In this document: positions 55,533 through 63,665 of the stretch, piece after piece
How the letters are laid out: each line of letters begins with the position of its first letter
Position numbering within the stretch: position 1 is the first letter of the stretch
NCBI RefSeq assembly: GCF_000320405.1
Contig: NZ_KB291607.1
Coordinates: 86,230-150,229 of the forward strand
Length of the DNA: 64,000 nucleotides
From: Clostridium celatum DSM 1785
GTDB taxonomy: Bacteria; Bacillota; Clostridia; Clostridiales; Clostridiaceae
Reading direction: 5' to 3'
The notes under the pieces: model-generated
The model's input: only the letters and a program-made list of their open reading frames with translations
Told to the model about the DNA's origin: nothing
Database searches by the model: none
Made by a program: the position numbers and the translations under genes

Positions 55533-56774
55533 ATGAAACAAATAAAAAACTTTTATTCTCCATATGTTATTCTTTTGGGGCTATATAGTTGTTTAATTAT
55601 TTTTGCCTTTATTATTGATAGCCCAAAAGAAATATTTTATGGACTAAAATCAATAGTACTTTCTTCTGATATTTTAATAACTGATTATATGGAAGTAGGT
55701 GGTATTGGTGCAGCTTTAGTTAATGCTTCATTAACTAGTATACTTTCAATATTACTTTTAATATTAATAGGAATAAAACCAAATGGATCAACTATAATGG
55801 CGTTATGGCTTATGACTGGCTTCTCATTTTTAGGTAAAAATATCTTTAATATTTGGCCTATTATATTTGGTATATACTTATTCTCAAAATACCAAAGAGA
55901 ACCTTTTCTTAATTATACCCTTGTTGCCCTATTAGGTACTTGCCTTTCTCCAATAGTAAGCCAATTAAGTTTTGCAAACGATAGTCATTCTTTTCTCTCT
56001 ATATTACTTGGTATATCTGTTGGAATATTAGTAGGCTTTATCTTACCTCCAATTGCTTCTCATAGTGTTAAAGCCCATAATGGTTATAACTTATATAACA
56101 TTGGATTTGCTAGTGGATTGCTTGGTACTTTATTAATGTCTATTTTAAGAGGTTTTGGAATAAATTTTGATAGTAGATTAATATGGCATACTGGAAGTAA
56201 TAAATTACTTTTCTTAATAATATTGTTCTGTTGTATTTATTTAATTATATCTGGTTTATTGCTGGGCAATAATTCAAAGAAAAATTTAAAGCTTATAACA
56301 AATCAAACCGGTAGACTTATAAGTGATTTTTATTTACTATCAGGACCTACAACTTATATAAATATGGGTATACTTGGAATTTTGTCATCATTATTTGTAT
56401 TATTTATAGGAAGTGATTTAAATGGTGCTACTATTTGTGGTATATTTACTATAATTGGTTTTGGAGCATTTGGTAAAAATATCAAAAATACTATCCCATT
56501 AATTATAGGATCTACTATAGCAGCAATATTTAATGTTAACGGATTAAATTATCCACCTATAATTTTATCTATATTATTTTCTACAACACTTGCTCCTATA
56601 TCAGGTAAATTTGGTTGGAAAATAGGCATTGTGGCTGGATTAATGCATGTTAATATAGTTGCAAATACAGGCTATCTTCACGGTGGGCTAAATCTTTATA
56701 ATAATGGTTTAGCTGGTGGTTTAGTTGCCATGATACTCCTTCCATTAATAACTACCTTTAAAAAGGAGATTTAA
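55533..56774 (+). CDS. DUF1576 family membrane protein
   Basis: 413 aa from the ATG at 55533, which has GAGGTG 9 nt upstream. It is very hydrophobic with ten or more membrane segments in two similar halves. Each half carries a GxGAxGKN-like stretch (GFSFLGKNIFNIWP; GFGAFGKNIKNTIP) and a HGGLNLYNNGLAGGLVA/AHNGYNLYNIGFASGLLG block. This internal repeat is typical of transporters. The family has no established function. The next gene starts 2 bp later. Confidence 0.8.
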   Translation: MKQIKNFYSPYVILLGLYSCLIIFAFIIDSPKEIFYGLKSIVLSSDILITDYMEVGGIGAALVNASLTSILSILLLILIGIKPNGSTIMALWLMTGFSFLGKNIFNIWPIIFGIYLFSKYQREPFLNYTLVALLGTCLSPIVSQLSFANDSHSFLSILLGISVGILVGFILPPIASHSVKAHNGYNLYNIGFASGLLGTLLMSILRGFGINFDSRLIWHTGSNKLLFLIILFCCIYLIISGLLLGNNSKKNLKLITNQTGRLISDFYLLSGPTTYINMGILGILSSLFVLFIGSDLNGATICGIFTIIGFGAFGKNIKNTIPLIIGSTIAAIFNVNGLNYPPIILSILFSTTLAPISGKFGWKIGIVAGLMHVNIVANTGYLHGGLNLYNNGLAGGLVAMILLPLITTFKKEI

Positions 56775-56776
56775 TT

Positions 56777-57121
56777 ATGAAATTTAAAACAGAAAAAAAC
56801 CTTAAAATTGTTAATGAGTTAATAACTTATTTTCACACTCTTGGAAACTCAAATGTTCATATTGATTTAAGTAGTGATGGAAACACTTCATACTTTACTA
56901 TTTCTGGTGAAGTAGAGTCTATTTCTCAAAAAGAATTAGATAACTTAAATTCTATATTAAGTATTCCAAGGCAACATGAAGTTGAACAATATTATTGGAA
57001 CCTTGGTGGCGAATGTGAGTTTGACTCTGAATTATCCCTTGTTGGTATGATGATAAACAAAGCTAAGGTTACTTATATAGATAATATTCTAACTATACGC
57101 CTTGTTAGAGAAGAAAACTAA
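56777..57121 (+). CDS. Small conserved-looking protein paired with DUF1576
   Basis: 114 aa, soluble. It has the sequence VHIDLSSDGNTSYFTISGEV in the middle and VGMMINKAKVTYIDNILTIR at the end, a likely alpha/beta fold. I recognise no domain. It begins 2 bp after the DUF1576 stop with GGAG overlapping that stop, so both are surely co-translated and probably cooperate. Confidence 0.75.
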   Translation: MKFKTEKNLKIVNELITYFHTLGNSNVHIDLSSDGNTSYFTISGEVESISQKELDNLNSILSIPRQHEVEQYYWNLGGECEFDSELSLVGMMINKAKVTYIDNILTIRLVREEN

Positions 57122-57123
57122 AA

Positions 57124-57167
57124 AAGTTATGAGTTAGTTATTTTTAATAAATGCTAACTCATAACTT
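57124..57167. terminator. Bidirectional terminator hairpin
   Basis: A perfect 14-bp stem AAGTTATGAGTTAG / CTAACTCATAACTT with a 16-nt T-rich loop, between convergent genes. Confidence 0.8.
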
Positions 57168-57171
57168 CTTA

Positions 57172-57864
57172 CTATAATATTATTTCTACCGGCTCATTAA
57201 TTTCTATTGACTCTTCTGTAACTATACAATTATAAGCAAATATATCTACTCCATTTGCTTTTGCATATCTTAGTGCTTCTCCAAATTCTTTATCTCCAGC
57301 ATCATTAGGTGAAAACTTACTTACTTCCTTTAGTTGTATTAAGAATATTGCTCCTGCCCCATATCCCTGTTTCTTTGCTTCAACTAATTCTAATAGATGT
57401 CTAGCCCCTCTTTCTGTTGGTGCATCAGGAAAACGTGCATAACCATTTTCCTCTAAAGTAACTCCTTTAACTTCTAAAAAATATTCTTCTCCGCTATCTG
57501 AAGATATCTTAAAATCAAATCTACTCTTTCCAAAAGTTTTTTCTCTCAATATGTTTGTATATTTTTCAAGACCTTTTATTTTTTTGTTTTTTAATGCTTC
57601 ATCTACAACCTTATTAGGTATGTGTGAATCTATACTAATTAATTTTTCACCCTTATAAACTGCCATTAAATCATAGGGGGTTTTCCTAGTCGGGTTATTT
57701 TCCTCTCTTAAAAACACAGTACATCCTGGTATAAGTAACTCTTTACATCTTCCTGTATTTGGAACGTGTACTTTTATCTCCTCTTCACCTAATTTTACAT
57801 TTGCATGAAATCTATTAGGTCTATTTATAAATTCAGCTTTAAATATATTTTTATTATACCTCAA
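57172..57864 (-). CDS. sfsA: SfsA family nucleic-acid-binding protein
   Basis: 230 aa. Diagnostic stretches are FINRPNRFHANVKLGEEEI, VHVPNTGRCKELLIPG, KGVTLEENGYARFPDAPTER and GARHLLELVEAKKQGYGA. The E-x-K and D/E residues of the nuclease-like core are visible in FLEVKGVT. SfsA was named for sugar-fermentation stimulation; a nuclease role has been proposed. It is complete and monocistronic. Confidence 0.93.
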   Translation of the reverse strand: MRYNKNIFKAEFINRPNRFHANVKLGEEEIKVHVPNTGRCKELLIPGCTVFLREENNPTRKTPYDLMAVYKGEKLISIDSHIPNKVVDEALKNKKIKGLEKYTNILREKTFGKSRFDFKISSDSGEEYFLEVKGVTLEENGYARFPDAPTERGARHLLELVEAKKQGYGAGAIFLIQLKEVSKFSPNDAGDKEFGEALRYAKANGVDIFAYNCIVTEESIEINEPVEIIL

Positions 57865-57941
57865 AACATTTCCTCCTAAAATTTTACATTTTATTATTTT
57901 TTATTACTTTTTTCTTATATTTTAATATTAATTAAGAATAG

Positions 57942-58214
57942 TTATCCACAGTTTAAATTTATTTATTTATAATTTTTATTAAAAGAAGCATCAAATTTTC
58001 TTGTTATCCACAGATTTTGTCCACAGATATGTTAATTCTGTTGATAACTTTATCGACAAGTTTTTCAAGTCAAATATTTACATAACATTTTATGTTTTTT
58101 TTCTACAATACCCCCTATATTGTTGTATATAATTGTAGTACCCTAATATATTGTGTCAATATATTAGTAAAAGTTTTCAACACTTTTTTAAAGTTATCCA
58201 CATTTTGTGGATAA
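57942..58214. other. Cluster of DnaA boxes
   Basis: Perfect TTATCCACA boxes lie at 57942-57950, 58004-58012 and 58194-58202, with the reverse TGTGGATAA at 58206-58214. One-mismatch boxes are TTGTCCACA (58017-58025), reverse TGTTGATAA (58039-58047) and TTATCGACA (58050-58058). Very AT-rich stretches lie between. No dnaA, dnaN or rpmH is in the window and gene orientation does not switch here, so a regulatory DnaA-binding locus is more likely than the main origin. Confidence 0.7.
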
Positions 58215-58339
58215 CTTTCATCTTATTAATTTTGCTTTTGTTAATTATATTACTAAATATACCCATTATTTCTATACTTTATAAATATATCTTAACCTCA
58301 AAACACTATTTAACTTTTATTATAGATGATAAAAAAAAT

Positions 58340-58372
58340 AGATAACATCATTAAATAGTAATGATATTATCT
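58340..58372. terminator. Hairpin near the 3' end of the 59-aa gene
   Basis: AGATAACATCATTA and TAATGATATTATCT pair with one bulge across a 5-nt loop, 30 bp beyond the small gene's stop. A-run upstream on the plus strand supplies a U-tail leftward. Confidence 0.65.
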
Positions 58373-58401
58373 CCTATAAAACTTGTATATTTCAACCTTA
58401 A

Positions 58402-58581
58402 TTATTGAATTATTGACTTTTTACCAAGTGTAGTTGCTAAATATTGCACTACAAATATACTAGGCCCTAAAAGTATAGTTAAAATTGGCCATATAATATG
58501 ATTCTGTCCTTTTTCTTTAGCTAATTTGAAGGAACAATATGCTGCTAATATTAAAATTGCATATACTACTATAAATGACAT
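58402..58581 (-). CDS. Small membrane protein (59 aa)
   Basis: ATG at 58581 with AGGGGGAAG 6-8 nt upstream, stop TAA at 58402. The protein starts MSFIVVYAILILAAYCSFKL, has a charged loop AKEKGQNH and a second hydrophobic helix (IIWPILTILLGPSIFVVQYL), then a short basic tail. Two-helix hairpin proteins of this size are often membrane regulators; no family is recognised. The good ribosome binding site and its own downstream hairpin support a real gene. Confidence 0.7.
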   Translation of the reverse strand: MSFIVVYAILILAAYCSFKLAKEKGQNHIIWPILTILLGPSIFVVQYLATTLGKKSIIQ

Positions 58582-58836
58582 TTGGCTTCCCCCTAAATAT
58601 TTAATATAATCTATATATTTTACTTAATATTAAAATTATAAAATTTATATATAATTTAATATTGCTCAAAAAAATAATAGCTTCTAGTCAACTTATAGCT
58701 ATTCTATAAAATTTATCTAATAATCTCAACATTTATATTCTATAGTTCTTAAAATGTTAACAATTATAAAATTTCATTCTTATTATCATATACCATAATT
58801 AAAAAAAATAAATTTAAAAATTATTTTTAAAAAACC

Positions 58837-58865
58837 TTTACACCCAAATTAACGTATGCTATTAT
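58837..58865 (+). promoter_or_regulatory. ptsG promoter
   Basis: -35 TTTACA (58837-58842), exactly 17 bp, -10 TATTAT (58860-58865), about 22 bp before the antiterminator site. Confidence 0.7.
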
Positions 58866-58886
58866 AAATTCATAAATTTAATAATT

Positions 58887-58914
58887 AGCGTGTTACTGGT
58901 AATGCAGGCAAGGC
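58887..58914 (+). promoter_or_regulatory. RAT antiterminator site of the BglG/GlcT type
   Basis: GTGTTACTGGTAATGCAGGC within 58887-58914 matches the ribonucleic antiterminator consensus (TGTTACTG...GCAGGCAA) bound by GlcT/LicT-type proteins. It lies just ahead of, and partly competes with, the terminator at 58915. No antiterminator gene is in the window. Confidence 0.8.
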
Positions 58915-58997
58915 TTAAATATGTATAAATTATTATTAACTCTCAAATAATATCAAAGAGATAATTATATAATTTATAGATATTTGGGACTTTTTTT
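58915..58997 (+). terminator. Leader terminator upstream of ptsG
   Basis: TAAATATGTATAAATTAT pairs with ATAATTTATAGATATTT around a ~36-nt loop, followed by GGGACTTTTTTT (T-run 58991-58997). With the RAT it forms an attenuation switch. Confidence 0.75.
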
Positions 58998-59065
58998 GTT
59001 GCTAATTTTAGTAATTAGAAAAGTAACAGGTTCTTATTTATTTTAATTTTAGGAGGAATTATAAA

Positions 59066-60745
59066 ATGATGCAATTTTTACAAAGAATCGGTAAAGCAAT
59101 AATGCTTCCAATTGCTGCTCTTCCAATTGCCGGTATATTACTAGGTGTTGGTGGTGCATTACTAGGGATATCTGGATTAAACAATCCACCTGCTATTTAT
59201 CAACCTTTAATAACTTTTGTTAACATCCCATTTGTTACAGCTGTTTTAACTGTAATGAAAAATATAGGTGATATAATATTTGGTAACTTGCCATTATTAT
59301 TTGCTGTTGGTGTTGCAGTTGGTTTAGCTAAAAAAGACAAAGGAACTGCTGCTCTAGCTTCAGTATTCGGTTTTATAGTAATGAATCAAGTTGTTTCAAC
59401 ACTTTTAGCTTTAGGTGTTACTCAATTAGGAGTTCTTACTCCAGATTCAGTAGGACAATATGGAACTTATGTAACTACTAACTTAGGTATATTCACATTA
59501 AATATGTCTGTATTTGGTGGTATCATAACTGGTATCGTTACTGCTTTATTACACAATAGATTCTGTACTATCCAATTCCCACCAGTTATTGGTTTCTTCT
59601 CAGGATCTAGATTTGTTCCAATTATAACTTCACTTACAATGGCTTTAGTTGGTGCATTACTTGCATTTGCATGGCCAGTTGTTCAAGATGGTATAAGCTT
59701 ATTATCTACATTTGTTAAAAATGCTGGTGCCTTTGGTACTTTCTTATATGGATTTATTGAAAGAGCGTTAATCCCATTTGGATTACACCATGTATTCTAT
59801 ACTCCATTCTGGTATGGATCATTTGTTGAAGCAAATGTTCTAGTAAATGGATCTGTTCAAACTGTTGCTGGTGCTAATACAGCTTACTTTGTTCAATTAT
59901 CAAGCATGACTGATTTAGTTGGTGCTTCTAGCGCAGTAATGAGCGAAATAGTTAGCAATACTACAAGATTTATGGCTGGTAAATTCCCTCTAATGATGTT
60001 CGGTTTACCTGGTGCTGCTTTAGCTATGTACAAAGCTGCTAAACCAAATAAGAGAAAAGTTGTTGGTTCTTTATTAGCAACAGCTGCATTAACATCATTC
60101 TTAACTGGTATCACTGAGCCATTAGAATTCACATTCTTATTCGTTGCTCCATTATTATATGTAATTCACTGTGTATTTGCTGGTTTAGCTTATATGTTAA
60201 TGGGTATATTCAACGTATTTATAGGTATGACATTCTCTGGTGGTGTTATCGACTACGCTCTATTTGGATTTCTTCCTGCAGGAGCTGGTGTTAAGACTAA
60301 TTGGTTAACAGTTATTTTAGTTGGTATTGTATACTTTGTAGTTTACTACTTCTTATTCTACTTCTTAATTACTAAGCTTAACTTAAAGACTCCAGGTAGA
60401 GAAGATGATAACGAAGAAACTAAGTTATTCACTAAAGCTGATTACCAAAAAGGTAAAGGTAATGATACTACAGCAGCTGCTCCAAAAACTGCTGGAAAAG
60501 GTGAAATAGCAGAAAAAGCTCCTTTAGTATTAGCTGCTTTAGGTGGAGAATCAAATATAGTATCTGTTGATGCTTGTATAACAAGATTAAGAGTTGAAGT
60601 TAAAGATAAAGCTCAAGTTAACAAAGATGAATTAAAGAATCTTGGTGCTGCTGGGGTTGTTGAAGTTGGTAACGGAATCCAAGCAATCTTTGGTGCAAAA
60701 GCTGATGGTTATAAAAATGCAATCAATGAAATTCTTGGTGAATAA
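59066..60745 (+). CDS. ptsG: PTS glucose-family EIICB
   Basis: 559 aa. The IIC domain (residues ~1-440) has MLPIAALPIAGILLGVGGAL, FGNLPLLFAVGVAVGLAKKD, the GLHHVFYTPFWYGSF block and the TGITEPLEFTFLFVAPLLY signature with substrate-binding Glu. An Ala/Lys-rich linker leads to the IIB domain with phosphocysteine in SVDACITRLRVEV. No EIIA domain is fused, so a separate EIIA-Glc is needed. AGGAGG precedes the tandem ATG start. The RAT leader indicates sugar-responsive antitermination. Glucose is likely; related sugars remain possible. Confidence 0.92.
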   Translation: MMQFLQRIGKAIMLPIAALPIAGILLGVGGALLGISGLNNPPAIYQPLITFVNIPFVTAVLTVMKNIGDIIFGNLPLLFAVGVAVGLAKKDKGTAALASVFGFIVMNQVVSTLLALGVTQLGVLTPDSVGQYGTYVTTNLGIFTLNMSVFGGIITGIVTALLHNRFCTIQFPPVIGFFSGSRFVPIITSLTMALVGALLAFAWPVVQDGISLLSTFVKNAGAFGTFLYGFIERALIPFGLHHVFYTPFWYGSFVEANVLVNGSVQTVAGANTAYFVQLSSMTDLVGASSAVMSEIVSNTTRFMAGKFPLMMFGLPGAALAMYKAAKPNKRKVVGSLLATAALTSFLTGITEPLEFTFLFVAPLLYVIHCVFAGLAYMLMGIFNVFIGMTFSGGVIDYALFGFLPAGAGVKTNWLTVILVGIVYFVVYYFLFYFLITKLNLKTPGREDDNEETKLFTKADYQKGKGNDTTAAAPKTAGKGEIAEKAPLVLAALGGESNIVSVDACITRLRVEVKDKAQVNKDELKNLGAAGVVEVGNGIQAIFGAKADGYKNAINEILGE

Positions 60746-60797
60746 TTAACTTTACTTTAATGTATTTAAAATAGTAGAACGTATTTTTATTAGACTT

Positions 60798-60831
60798 AAA
60801 AGGCAAATAGTAATAACTATTTGCCTTTTTT
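60798..60831 (+). terminator. Rho-independent terminator of ptsG
   Basis: AAAGGCAAATAGT pairs perfectly with ACTATTTGCCTTT around a 4-nt loop, followed by T's. Confidence 0.92.
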
Positions 60832-60863
60832 GTTTATACTTTTAATAAATGAATACTGTAAAA

Positions 60864-62297
60864 TTAATTTTTAACATATTCCTTTTTCTCTTCTTCTTTA
60901 ACTTTATTATCCTCTTTCTTTTTATTTTTCTTTTCTAAGTTTTCTTTCCATAAAGGTTCAGCCCTTTCAGCCCAGGTTAATCCATAATTTATAGTTTTCT
61001 TACATAAATCATCTACATTTTCCGGATCAACATATTCAGTAGATTTAGCTCCTGATGCTTTAACCATTTCTGCAATCTTAGGTGCATTATCTAATATTGG
61101 GCATGGTCTAAATTGATTTTCATTAAATGGTTGATTTTTTTGATACTCTAAGAATAGTGGTTGACCTAATGCTTCAATTAATGAAACATCTTTAATATTG
61201 GCATTTGAATAATGACAGAATACACAAGGCTCTACATCTCCATTTGCATTTATATGACAATATCTTCTACCACCAGCAACACATCCTCCAACATATTCAG
61301 CATCATGCCAGAAATCCATATTAAATATAGCTTTTGTATTACGCCAAGCTCTTATAGTTCTATATAATTTTTCTCTTTGATCTGGATTTGCCATTAATGA
61401 AGTATCAGTTTTACAACCTATTGGCATAAATGTAAAGTACCAAGAGAAATATGCTCCCTTATCTATCATTAAATCAATAAATTCTTCTGATAATACACTA
61501 TCACAATTTGCATTTGTAAAGCATGTTGAGAACCCAAATGGTATTCTATTAGATTTCATAAGATCCATAGCTCTCATTATATCCTTCCATGAACCTTCAC
61601 CTCTTCTTCCATCTGTTGCATCATCAAAACCTTCAACGCTTATTGTTGGAACTAAGTTACCAACATCTATTAAATCTTCACAGAATTTTTGATCAATTAG
61701 TGTACCATTTGTAAAGAACATAAATACACAATCATTATGTTTTTTAGCTAATTTTAATATATCAGCTTTTCTAACTAATGGTTCTCCACCAGTCATAATG
61801 TAAAAATAAATTCCTAATTCTTTTCCTTCAGTAAATAATTTATCTAATTGCTCATAACTTAAATTTAATGCCTTATTATAATCAGCTGCCCAACATCCTA
61901 TACACTTTTTATTACAAGCGGTTGTTGGATCAACTAGAATTGTAAATGGAATATCATGACCATATTTTTCTCTATTTTTTTCAATTTCTCCCCATCCTTT
62001 TATTGATGCATTTAATAAAAAGTTAGTAAATACAGTTTGAACAATATTAGGATTAACCTCATTTATTATTCTAGTCATTAATTTAGTCCAGTTATTATCT
62101 GGATCATCTAAAAATCCATCTATCATATCATATTGATTTGCATATAAATTATCACTATCAAACTTTCTAAGCCAAGAGATTATTTTCTTTAGATTCTTTT
62201 CTGGATCCTTCTTTAAATATCCTAAAACTTGTTTTAAAGCAAATTGTTGAATTTTATATTTTGCACTTAACATACTATAACTAACTCTCCCTTTCAT
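60864..62297 (-). CDS. Radical SAM protein with SPASM-like C-terminal domain
   Basis: 477 aa. The radical SAM cluster motif is CNKKCIGC (CxxxCxxC) in DPTTACNKKCIGCWAA, followed by YFYIMTGGEPLVRKADIL (GGEP) and ISVEGFDDATDGRRGEGSW. C-terminal cysteines (VGGCVAGGRRYC, EPCVFCHYS) form an auxiliary SPASM-type cluster. A ~30-residue Lys/Glu tail ends the protein. The start overlaps the stop of mntP as ATGA. Substrate unknown: such proteins modify peptides or enzymes, and no precursor peptide is evident nearby. Confidence 0.85.
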   Translation of the reverse strand: MKGRVSYSMLSAKYKIQQFALKQVLGYLKKDPEKNLKKIISWLRKFDSDNLYANQYDMIDGFLDDPDNNWTKLMTRIINEVNPNIVQTVFTNFLLNASIKGWGEIEKNREKYGHDIPFTILVDPTTACNKKCIGCWAADYNKALNLSYEQLDKLFTEGKELGIYFYIMTGGEPLVRKADILKLAKKHNDCVFMFFTNGTLIDQKFCEDLIDVGNLVPTISVEGFDDATDGRRGEGSWKDIMRAMDLMKSNRIPFGFSTCFTNANCDSVLSEEFIDLMIDKGAYFSWYFTFMPIGCKTDTSLMANPDQREKLYRTIRAWRNTKAIFNMDFWHDAEYVGGCVAGGRRYCHINANGDVEPCVFCHYSNANIKDVSLIEALGQPLFLEYQKNQPFNENQFRPCPILDNAPKIAEMVKASGAKSTEYVDPENVDDLCKKTINYGLTWAERAEPLWKENLEKKNKKKEDNKVKEEEKKEYVKN

Positions 62298-62875
62298 ATA
62301 ATATTAAAATAGTTTAATACTATTTTTATGCCTATAATTAATAAAATAATTCCACCACAAATATCTATTTGTTTTTTATATTTATCTCCCATTCTGTATC
62401 CCATCCATAAACCCAAGGCAACTAATATGCTAGTTACAATAAATAATATTAATATAGTACTTATTATATTGGTTTGGAGTAATCCGAGGCTTATTCCTAA
62501 AATTAATGCATCTATGCTCGTTGCAAATGCTAATGCTAAACTAGTTTTATATCCAAAGAACTCCTCTCTTCTTTCATATACCTCCTCTTGTTTAAAGGCA
62601 TTCTTAAAAAATTTAAGTCCTAAATAAATTAATATAAGTGCTGAAAACCATTGATTCAAAGATATTATTCTTAAGTTTTCTGATTTTAGCATAGGGAATA
62701 TGGCTATAAACATTCCTAACGTTAACATTAATGTCTGTATTGCACCAAATATCATACCAACAAATATACTGCTACTTTTTTTTAAATTTCCTTGTGTAGC
62801 TCCTCTACATACTGCTACAGTAAATGCATCTAATGCTAACCCAATTGCTACTATAATTATTTCCCACAATTTCAT
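62294..62875 (-). CDS. mntP: MntP-family manganese efflux pump
   Basis: 193 aa, six membrane segments in two inverted repeats. The hallmark acidic helices are AIGLALDAFTVAVCRGA and AFATSIDALILGISLGL, with the final GGIILLIIGIKIVLNYF. MntP exports Mn2+. No yybP-ykoY riboswitch is recognised upstream. It is translationally coupled to the radical SAM gene. With the CDF at 22398 it may give the strain two Mn2+ exit routes. Confidence 0.88.
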   Translation of the reverse strand: MKLWEIIIVAIGLALDAFTVAVCRGATQGNLKKSSSIFVGMIFGAIQTLMLTLGMFIAIFPMLKSENLRIISLNQWFSALILIYLGLKFFKNAFKQEEVYERREEFFGYKTSLALAFATSIDALILGISLGLLQTNIISTILILFIVTSILVALGLWMGYRMGDKYKKQIDICGGIILLIIGIKIVLNYFNII

Positions 62876-62970
62876 TCATCCTCTTCCCTCCTTATAAGTT
62901 AATTATAAGAATATAGACTAAAATAATACATATATAATTCTTTTTAACTGTTATTTATAAATAAACAAAA

Positions 62971-62990
62971 GGACGACTTTGTAGTCGTCC
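62971..62990 (-). terminator. Terminator of the TetR gene
   Basis: GGACGAC-TTTGTA-GTCGTCC perfect hairpin; a leftward transcript continues TTTTGTTT. Confidence 0.85.
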
Positions 62991-63098
62991 AAATATAAAT
63001 AATATAAATTGTATATTAATTTTATATATTTCAATAAAAAAGTCTTTTTATTAAAATTGTCTTACTTACTGAATTTAATAAAATAATTAAAAGGTTAA

Positions 63099-63665
63099 TT
63101 ATTTTATTAAATTATGGATAATATCATCTAAAGAGTTAGTTACCAAAATTTCATACTTTTTTGTTAAATCCTTAGCTGATATATTTATTCCATCTTCTAT
63201 CCATCTTTTTATTATAAAAGTTAAACCTCTTGAATAATATTCTGCTATATCATCTACAGAAAATTTTTCTTGTGAATTACTATTCTTATCATATTGCTTT
63301 AATAATACCTTAAACATATGTATTAAATTATTATTTATAATTTCTTCAAATGAATTTTGACCAGTAACTTTAATAGCTTGCTCGTAAAACTCTTTGTTAT
63401 TTTCTATTCGAGAAAACATATATTGAATAGCTTCATAAGGCATCCTATTTTCAATTAACATCTCGCTCCCCTTAAATAAGTCTTCATAGCATATTTCCTC
63501 TAAAACCTCATATTTATCTGCAAAGTGATTATAAAAAGTTGGTCTAATAAGACCTGCACCATCAGTAATCATCTTTATTGTTATCTTATCAAAACTTTGT
63601 TTAAGTATTAACTTTTTAAAGCTTTCAATTAAAGCTAAATGCACATCTTCCTTTTTATTATTCAT
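63099..63665 (-). CDS. TetR/AcrR-family transcriptional regulator
   Basis: 188 aa. The N-terminal HTH has ESFKKLILKQSFDKITIKMI, then TDGAGLIRPTFYNHFADKYE with the conserved TFYNHF of the recognition helix. The C-terminal ligand domain is all-helical (KVTGQNSFEEIINNNLIHMF) and resembles the TetR_C_8 or DhaS-like group. It is leftward and followed by its own terminator before mntP. Targets are unknown; autoregulation is usual for the family. Confidence 0.88.
   Translation of the reverse strand: MNNKKEDVHLALIESFKKLILKQSFDKITIKMITDGAGLIRPTFYNHFADKYEVLEEICYEDLFKGSEMLIENRMPYEAIQYMFSRIENNKEFYEQAIKVTGQNSFEEIINNNLIHMFKVLLKQYDKNSNSQEKFSVDDIAEYYSRGLTFIIKRWIEDGINISAKDLTKKYEILVTNSLDDIIHNLIK

Noticed and set aside
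58151..58345. 64-aa hydrophobic rightward ORF across the last DnaA boxes
   Set aside because: Its start would be a TTG without a ribosome binding site, and its codons are made of DnaA boxes and AT-rich DNA; the hydrophobicity follows from base composition.
57865..58401. Main chromosomal origin oriC
   Set aside because: The DnaA boxes are convincing, but dnaA, dnaN, rpmH and rnpA are absent and flanking genes show no orientation switch; kept as a DnaA-box cluster instead.
61000..62297. Ribosomally made peptide cluster around the radical SAM protein
   Set aside because: No plausible precursor peptide, transporter or protease gene is adjacent; only mntP is coupled to it.
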